A stretch of DNA of 64,000 bases from Clytia hemisphaerica (lineage: Eukaryota; Cnidaria; Hydrozoa; Leptothecata; Clytiidae), in the NCBI GenBank assembly GCA_902728285.1, contig CACVBU010000004.1, positions 977,909 through 1,041,908 on the forward strand, given 5' to 3'. Positions within the stretch are counted from its first letter, which is position 1. The number at the start of each line of letters is the position of its first letter. Under the pieces are notes generated by a model, which saw only the letters and a program-made list of their open reading frames with translations, did not search any database and was not told the DNA's origin. Shown in pieces: positions 57,610-64,000 of this stretch. The position numbers were made by a program, and so were the translations under genes.

Positions 57610-60600
57610 TCACTCTGTTGGGACTGACCCGTTCAATATATCATTGTTCATCCTTAAAACAACTTCAGGAACCACGATATCAAAGTCAGTTTGTATTTCT
57701 TTGTCGTTGAGATCATTATTGTGTGTAAGATACTTCATCAGAAAGTTTTTTACACCACCTACAATGTCCTCTTCGGAGAAGCGCATCAGCTCATTTTTTG
57801 AGCAAGTCAAAGGTAGTCTATCCTCTTGACATTCCTGAATAAATTCAAGAATGTCTCCGCAAAGAGCCGCATTGTTTTTACGCAAAACAATTTTCGGCAA
57901 TTTTTGGAAAGCTTTCAACAAACAATCTTCGACTTTGACCCCACCAATTTGCAGTGGAAATCGTTTCCCATCATCGATAAGGCTTTTCTTTGATATCTCC
58001 ATGAGTTGCTCTGGGTTAAAATCCTCAAATCGCAAATGGTGTTTAATTCTTCTAGCAAATCCGGGGTTGGCCTTCACAAAATGATCCATCTCCTTTTCAT
58101 AGCCAGCAAAAATAAACACTGGCCATGGCTGCTGACTGGTTGGGCTCTCCGTCATTGACCGCATGATGGTGTCAATCACCTCCTGGCCGAAATCCTTCGG
58201 ACCCGTGGGCACGAGACGGTAGGCCTCGTCGATAAAAAGGATGCCACCTTTTGCCTTTTCAATGGCTGCCATCGTTTTTATCGCCGTCCCACCAATGTGC
58301 TCTGCCACCAAGTCCGACCGTTGAACCTCGACCACGAGGTTTCTGGCAATGACATTGAGCCCTTTGAAAATTCCTGAAATGGAATAAGATTATCATATTG
58401 ATTGATACGGATGGTAAAGGCTTGATTCAGTCGAGTAAGGTTTTAAGATTTTCAACTTTAATTCCTCTCTACAGTACAATGGAAAAAAAAAAAAATTGTG
58501 ATAAATCCACTTTTTACGGACACACTCAGTTGGCAACCAAATCCTTATACTTTTTGTGAACCTAGTAGCTATTCCCAGGGTAGGGACCCTAGCCCCCCCC
58601 CCTTTTGAAAGTATTTTCAGTTGTTAAAAGCAGAATCTCTTATTTTGCTCCAAATAGCCTGATCTTAGTCTACATTTACCGCACGTTTTAAACCCCCCAA
58701 CAATGGCAATTAGGTTCCCCCTTTAATAGGCAACCGAGTGTCCCATCATTTAGGTGGAAAATGTCAAACTTTTTCAAATTATTTAGTCCAAAGCCTTTAC
58801 ATCAAATAACCAAGCACCCTACGTTAGTCACATTCGCCTAGAATACGTGGACGAGCATGAAAGGTGCACAAAAAAGGCTAAAACTATCAATGATTATTAA
58901 ATGGGATAAAAATTTTGCTTTTTCTCAAATATTTGCCATTTTTGAGATATTAAGGTACACGTTTTTTATAAGAACAAAGTATATAAGAACATAAGGCTTC
59001 GATGGCCAAAATACTAAGAACATGTTAAGAACATTTTTAAGGCTTAGTGGACTCTAAAACACCCGATTTCTTAGGAGATTGCACAAAAATACTCACTTAA
59101 AACTCAAAAAGTTTAGATCATCGGAGGGCTTCCAAAATTTTCGATGTTCTTATAAAAAAAACGTGTAGCAGCAATTTGCTGACTCGCGAAAATAGAATGA
59201 TCCATGCAAAACTTAAATCGGATTTTCAGTGAACGTTCCGTGTTTGATGGTGGGCATTGTTTTTATGAAAATTATGAAAATTACTGTATTTTTGTTTTTG
59301 TCCCCCCCCCCACCAGGCAGAGGACTGAATATACCCCCCATTTGTATTTCTCCCCCATGAAGCTTGTAATTTTCACTTCCCCCCTAGTACCAAAATCTGA
59401 TTCCCACCACCTTCCTTCCTGGGGGGGGGGATGATCCCATGTAAGGTGCATGGATTTACTCTATTTTAAAAGATATGCGAAAGGTTCGCAAAAGTCAATG
59501 GGATTGACGTAAATACAATTCTTACCGCCCATCAGCCTGGCAGCAGATGTCTTCCCAGTGCCAGGATTACCAGTGAATAACATATGAAGTTGTTCGTTTT
59601 TAACCGTCTCGCCTTTTTTCTTGTTAAAAACCACTCGTCTCGCCAATTTCTTGAGTCTCTGTTTGAGTGGCTCTTGTCCGTAAAGTGTCGACAAGTTTTT
59701 CTCGATGAAATCTAAAAGGTAATAATTATTTTGATTACGGTCAAGACAACATTGGCTGAAACTTATCTACTAACTCTCCAAGCACACTTGAAAGCTATGA
59801 CACTCTTTGTCTTAATAAGAGTGATAAATAAATTTGTGATTGCCTTATTACTGCCAAATTTATAACTTCAGCGCATTTGTACTAGTAATTGTATGTTCTG
59901 TCGTGCAATTAACGATTAATCACGAGTAACAAAGGAGAAAATGGTAATTATGGTATTTTCTCCTTTTGTTACGAGTGATTAATCGTTAATTGCACGACAG
60001 AACATAAAATTCCGAGGTAATCGTCAGTAAACCATAGTTCTCTATAATGGCATGTTCTAGGTAGACTCTTTTTGTTTGTGCAAACATTTGAAAACAACTT
60101 TTTTTCCTTTGTCTAAAAAGAAGCTATTGCAGTGCGATATTTTTGTTTTCATTAAAAAGAAGTTACTTCAATGCAAAGCTACTTGTCTTTTATAATAAAG
60201 AAGTCTCTGGTAGGGCGTGTTGAAACATGCTTTAGAAATTCTGAAAAAAAATCTTCCTTACCTTCATCATTGTCACTTTCAATTTCGATCACTAGATTCT
60301 GAAGATTTCCTTTCTTACGTTCTTCCATTCTACAAAGTTAAGCAATTTGTGACACTAAGAATTATATTGCATACAGGCTTCATTTCCAACATAAGAGGTT
60401 CGATTTTTAACACAGTGTGTTGAAATGTTAAAGTTTGTTCCTGAAAAATGGCAGTCCTGTACTTTTTCATTCATTGCTCATGGAGAAGATAAAGGAAGGA
60501 GAAAAGATATAGTAAAAAGTAATACCTTGTTGGAAAGATAATTATGAATATTGTTAGGCTTTAGAATCTTTTAAAAAATTTTAAGGTTAGGATCCCCCAG

Positions 60601-62694
60601 GCACTCTTTGCAAAAAAAAACACCCCAAATTTTGGAAGATAGACACACAGAAATTCTTTACCTTTTCAAAAGGGAATCAGAATTTGGAAAAACCTCTGTG
60701 CCAATATTCACACCAAATGCAACATCAGATTTGGTATACACCACCATATCTGAAAAGGTTAAATAAAAAGACTCACTGATTAGCAAATAAAATACTTTAA
60801 GGGAAGAAATTTTAGCGAATCAACAAAATTGCAAAAATTTTGCATTTAGTGAGAAAAACTTTTGTGAATCTAGCTTTTTAAAAAACTTTTGCCTTTTACC
60901 TCTATTTAATTAGATTTTCATTCGTTTTTTTGAATCAAAAACCAGATTTTTTTTCTAATTTATGAAACACAAATACGCCCTCAAATTGTTATTTGGTGGA
61001 TTTAAAGAAAATTTCATGACCAAAAGTAGAATTTGCCTAAAATTCGCAAAAAAAACCAGAAAAGTTTCGTCCCTTAAAGTAAAAGTTTGAATTTCAAAAC
61101 ATTAGTTAATCAAATCGGTATTCGCTGGCAGTTTTTCATTTTTTTCGACTTCACTACAACAACTTTGTTTGAAACGAGTCCAAATATTGAAAATTCAGAC
61201 CAGTTTACCGGGAATATTTTTATTATAAGAAAGAATTATTTACCTATTTGATAATCTGTGAGCCTGTATAACTTGGTTAATGAGCTCAAATGGTAACATC
61301 TTCCTTTATAATACGCCTTCCTTAAAGTTAGAATAGGGACATTAGTCAAAACATTTTCAAGTCATTTTCAGTCAAGACACATTTCATATTAGGAACAGTC
61401 ACATTGCTACAGTAGCTTATCAGCCTCCTGAGTCAATCAAACTTGGATTTATATTTGAAAAGATGCTTAAAAATCATGCTCTTGCATGCTCCAATCAGTC
61501 TTTACTAAGACTATCCATTTTCTTTGAGAGGAATGAACCCAACTATGCAAAAGTAAAGTAAAGTAAAGGATTACCAATGCATGCCTTGTTGAATGACAAG
61601 AAATTGGTTAGAATCTTGGCTTAAGAATATTGCGTTTGCATAATAATTGTCCTTTGTCTTGTTCTTGCCTTGGACTTTTCGTGATGCAATAACTTCAGAG
61701 GACTCCATGAATTCATTCTAGAAGGAAATAATTTTCACAGTTCAGTCAGGTTCAACGACTCTTCTCAAGAATTTATCATTCAGCATGAAAACGAGGCTAG
61801 CAATGCTAAAAATCAAGACAAGTTTTTTTTTAGCGGGAAAGCACATAAAATATCATGAAAGTTAACAAAATTTTTCTTCTTTTTCTTTGCTTTTCTCATT
61901 CCTTTGAATTTTTTTCATTATCTTTCTTTAGATGTTTACATAAGATCTTTAAATGAAAAATATGCTATATTTTTTAGTTTAATGATTAGAAAGGCCAGGA
62001 AAGGCTAGAAAAATAATTTATCTTGGGTGAGGGAAAAGAGGTGGATGTAACTAGACCTGGCGTAATGAAATCAGGCGTTAGAATGGCAGTGCTCCTCTCA
62101 TATTGAAAAGCTTTGACTTACCCCAATCTTATATTATTTCCGGTCCTTATGCCAAAATTAATTACAGCCTCACAATTATAACTCAATTGAATGTTACCAA
62201 TTCTACCTTATTGGTATATATTTTCGTGTTACAAATTTTCACGAATCGCGAAATTCTTTCGAAAAAACTTGTTTTGCGTGTATTAAATTTCGCGATTCAT
62301 TAAACTTTTTTTCAGAAAGAATATAAAGCGAGAAAAAGACTGATTTTGCTTGAAACAACCGTTTTCGATGTAAAAATACTGACAAAATATTAAGAAGCAT
62401 TTTTCGCGTGTATTTAGTTTTGCAATCTTGTAATTTTGAAAAATTTAAACATTGTAAAATTTTGCGAAAATTGACCAAAATACTCGTGAAATTAAGTACC
62501 CGCGAAAATTTGTAACACACGAAAATATATACCAAAGGGAAGTATGTTATAAATTCAAATGTTACTGTTCTGTATTTTGAAAGAGTGAGACGACACATTA
62601 TTCACTTACCTTTCCAAATTTCCAATCCATTGTCAAAATCAACATTGCAGGACAAGTGTCAAAATATTGCTTTTTCCAGATCTCGTCTAAAAGC
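57610..62694 (-). CDS. CbbX/CfxQ (SpoVK-like) AAA+ ATPase, seven exons, 5' end interrupted by sequence gap
   Basis: Minus-strand exons in order: 62610-62694 (partial at the N), 61575-61717, 61244-61320, 60662-60749, 60262-60329, 59526-59711, 57610-58373 (stop). All junctions keep phase, giving 469 residues. Residues 1-153 (e.g. YYKGRCYHLSSLTKLY, TKSDVAFGVNIGTEVFPN) match no domain I know. From 154 comes a single AAA+ module of the CbxX/CfxQ type: LYGQEPLKQRLKKL, Walker A GNPGTGKT (201-208), GGTAIKTMAAIEKAKGG, Walker B ILFIDE (260-265) then AYRL, sensor-1 region VFIFAGYEKEMD, and GFARRIKHHLRFEDF with candidate arginine fingers. Bacterial relatives remodel Rubisco or act in sporulation; animal homologues exist but their substrate is unknown. 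The C-terminal 100 residues are acidic and variable. Confidence 0.88.
58956..59167. repeat. MITE, TACACGTTTTTTATAAGAACAT family (reverse orientation)
   Basis: A 212-bp copy with both ends, in the intron between the last two AAA+ gene exons. A G/C-run-rich repeat follows at about 59300-59435. Confidence 0.85.
59893..60005. repeat. Hairpin-forming inverted repeat (arms about 50 bp) in AAA+ intron
   Basis: ATGTTCTGTCGTGCAATTAA (59893) and the remaining left arm to 59942 are mirrored by 59955-60005 with one indel, around a 12-bp loop. The sequence after the N at 62695 starts within the right arm (GACAGAACATAAAATTCC). Confidence 0.92.
59996..61274. repeat. First copy of a 1.3-kb segment repeated after the sequence gap
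   Basis: Matches 62696-64000 nearly base for base, including AAA+ exons at 60262-60329, 60662-60749 and part of 61244-61320. The second copy differs by single-base indels and substitutions, a 19-bp insertion and a 10-bp insertion, all in non-coding sequence. Confidence 0.95.
62212..62532. repeat. CGCGAAA-rich palindromic MITE in AAA+ gene intron
   Basis: TTGGTATATATTTTCGTGTT at one end and AACACACGAAAATATATACC at the other, about 320 bp. Both arms contain TCGCGAAATT-type words. Confidence 0.82.
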
Positions 62695-62695
62695 N
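62695..62695. other. Single unresolved base (assembly join)
   Basis: One n falls inside the exon ending at 62694 and directly before the duplicated segment. The exon's reading frame (L-L-D-E-I-W) is cut here, so this is a contig join rather than a true base. Confidence 0.9.
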
Positions 62696-64000
62696 GACAG
62701 AACATAAAATTCCGAGGTAATCGTCAGTAAACCATAGTTCTCTATAATGGCATGTTCTAGGTAGACTCTTTTTGTTTGTGCAAACATTTGAAAACAACTT
62801 TTTTTCCTTTGTCTAAAAAGAAGCTATTGCAGTACGATATTTTTTGTTTTCATTAAAAAGAAGTTACTTCAATGCAAAGCTACTTGTCTTTTATAATAAA
62901 GAAGTCTCTGGTAGGGCGTGTTGAAACATGCTTTAGAAATTCTGAAAAAAAATCTTCCTTACCTTCATCATTGTCACTTTCAATTTCGATCACTAGATTC
63001 TGAAGATTTCCTTTCTTACGTTCTTCCATTCTACAAAGTTAAGCAATTTGTGACACTAAGAATTATATTGCATACAGGCTTCATTTCCAACATAAGAGGT
63101 TCGATTTTTAACACAGTGTGTTGAAATGTTAAAGTTTGTTCCTGAAAAATGGCAGCCTGTACTTTTTCATTCATTGCTCATGGAGAAGATAAAGGAAGGA
63201 GAAAAGATATAGTAAAAAGTAATACCTTGTTGGAAAGATAATTATGAATATTGTTAGGCTTTAGAATCTTTTAAAAAATTTTAAGGTTAGGATCCCCCAG
63301 GCACTCTTTGCAAAAAAAACACCCCAAATTTTGGAAGATAGACACACAGACTTGAGTTGAGAACAAAGAAATTCTTTACCTTTTCAAAAGGGAATCAGAA
63401 TTTGGAAAAACCTCTGTGCCAATATTCACACCAAATGCAACATCAGACTTGGTATACACCACCATATCTGAAAAGGTTAAATAAAAAGACTCACTGATTA
63501 GCAAATAAAATACTTTAAGGGAAGAAATTTTAGCGAATCAACAAAATTGCAAAAATTTTGCATTTAGTGAGAAAAACTTTTGTGAATCTAGCTTTTTAAA
63601 AAACTTTTGCGATCCATTGACTTTTACCTCTATTTAATTAGATTTTCATTCGTTTTTTTGAATCAAAAACCAGATTTTTTTTCTAATTTATGAAACACAA
63701 ATACGCCCTCAAATTGTTATTTGGTGGATTTAAAGAAAATTTCATGACCAAAAGTAGAATTTGCCTAAAATTCGCAAAAAAACAGAAAAGTTTCGTCCCT
63801 TAAAGTAAAAGTTTGAATTTCAAAACATTAGTTAATCAAATCGGTATTCGCTGGCAGTTTTTCATTTTTTTCGACTTCACTACAACAACTTTGTTTGAAA
63901 CGAGTCCAAATATTGAAAATTCAGACCAGTTTACCGGCAATATTTTTATTATAAGAAAGAATTATTTACCTATTTGATAATCTGTGAGCCTGTATAACTT
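62696..64000 (-). pseudogene. Second copy of AAA+ gene exons (haplotype copy or tandem duplication)
   Basis: Contains duplicates of three exons on the minus strand: 62963-63030, 63380-63467 and 63970-64000 (cut by the window end), with unchanged coding sequence and splice sites. Because they lie upstream of the exon at 62610-62694 in gene direction, they cannot be extra exons of the same product in order. A 19-bp insertion sits near 63351 and a 10-bp one near 63612 relative to the first copy. Confidence 0.85.

Noticed and set aside
57593..58084. Plus-strand open frames over the AAA+ terminal exon
   Set aside because: Shadows of the strongly conserved minus-strand exon.
60217..60423. 68-codon plus-strand open frame, repeated at 62918-63124
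   Set aside because: Lies antisense over AAA+ exon 60262-60329 and its introns; identical copies reflect the segment duplication, not conservation.

Overview
This is AT-rich eukaryotic nuclear DNA from an animal. The genes are split into many short exons with GT..AG introns. The gene set (a calcium-activated potassium channel, a SPATA6 homologue, a secreted C-type lectin, a prolyl oligopeptidase) is metazoan. Short exons, introns full of small inverted-repeat elements, a CR1-like LINE and a channel far from the vertebrate sequence suggest a non-bilaterian or otherwise early-branching animal such as a sponge or cnidarian. The species cannot be fixed from the sequence. All gene models below were assembled by eye from splice signals, reading-frame phase and family motifs; every junction given keeps the frame.

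Layout. (1) 1301-26896, plus strand: the C-terminal 573 residues (13 exons) of a Slo1/BK-type potassium channel gene, whose membrane part lies upstream of the window. Its third intron carries a dead full-length CR1-like LINE (about 4190-10483), itself split by a 1460-bp DNA transposon. Its 5.5-kb eighth intron contains, on the opposite strand, a probable small secreted cysteine-rich protein gene (17782-20958), a 660-bp near-perfect palindrome and a tRNA-derived SINE. (2) 26897-33785: intergenic, almost wholly made of miniature transposons. (3) 33786-43096, plus: complete SPATA6-like gene, 10 coding exons, 408 residues. (4) 47028-49148, plus: complete three-exon secreted C-type lectin, 156 residues. 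(5) 52668-54152, minus: two exons of prolyl oligopeptidase carrying the catalytic Asp and His; the Ser exon is not seen. (6) 57610-62694, minus: seven exons of a CbbX/CfxQ-type AAA+ ATPase. Its upstream part is interrupted by a single N at 62695, after which 62696-64000 repeats 59996-61274 with small differences, probably a second haplotype or a misjoin.

The genes show no functional cluster. The striking feature of the window is the density and variety of small non-autonomous DNA elements (a dozen or more families). In several cases nested insertions can be dated and their target duplications read off by comparing filled and empty copies inside the window. Some have touched genes: one supplies the splice donor of the lectin gene, and another sits between two copies of a channel exon.
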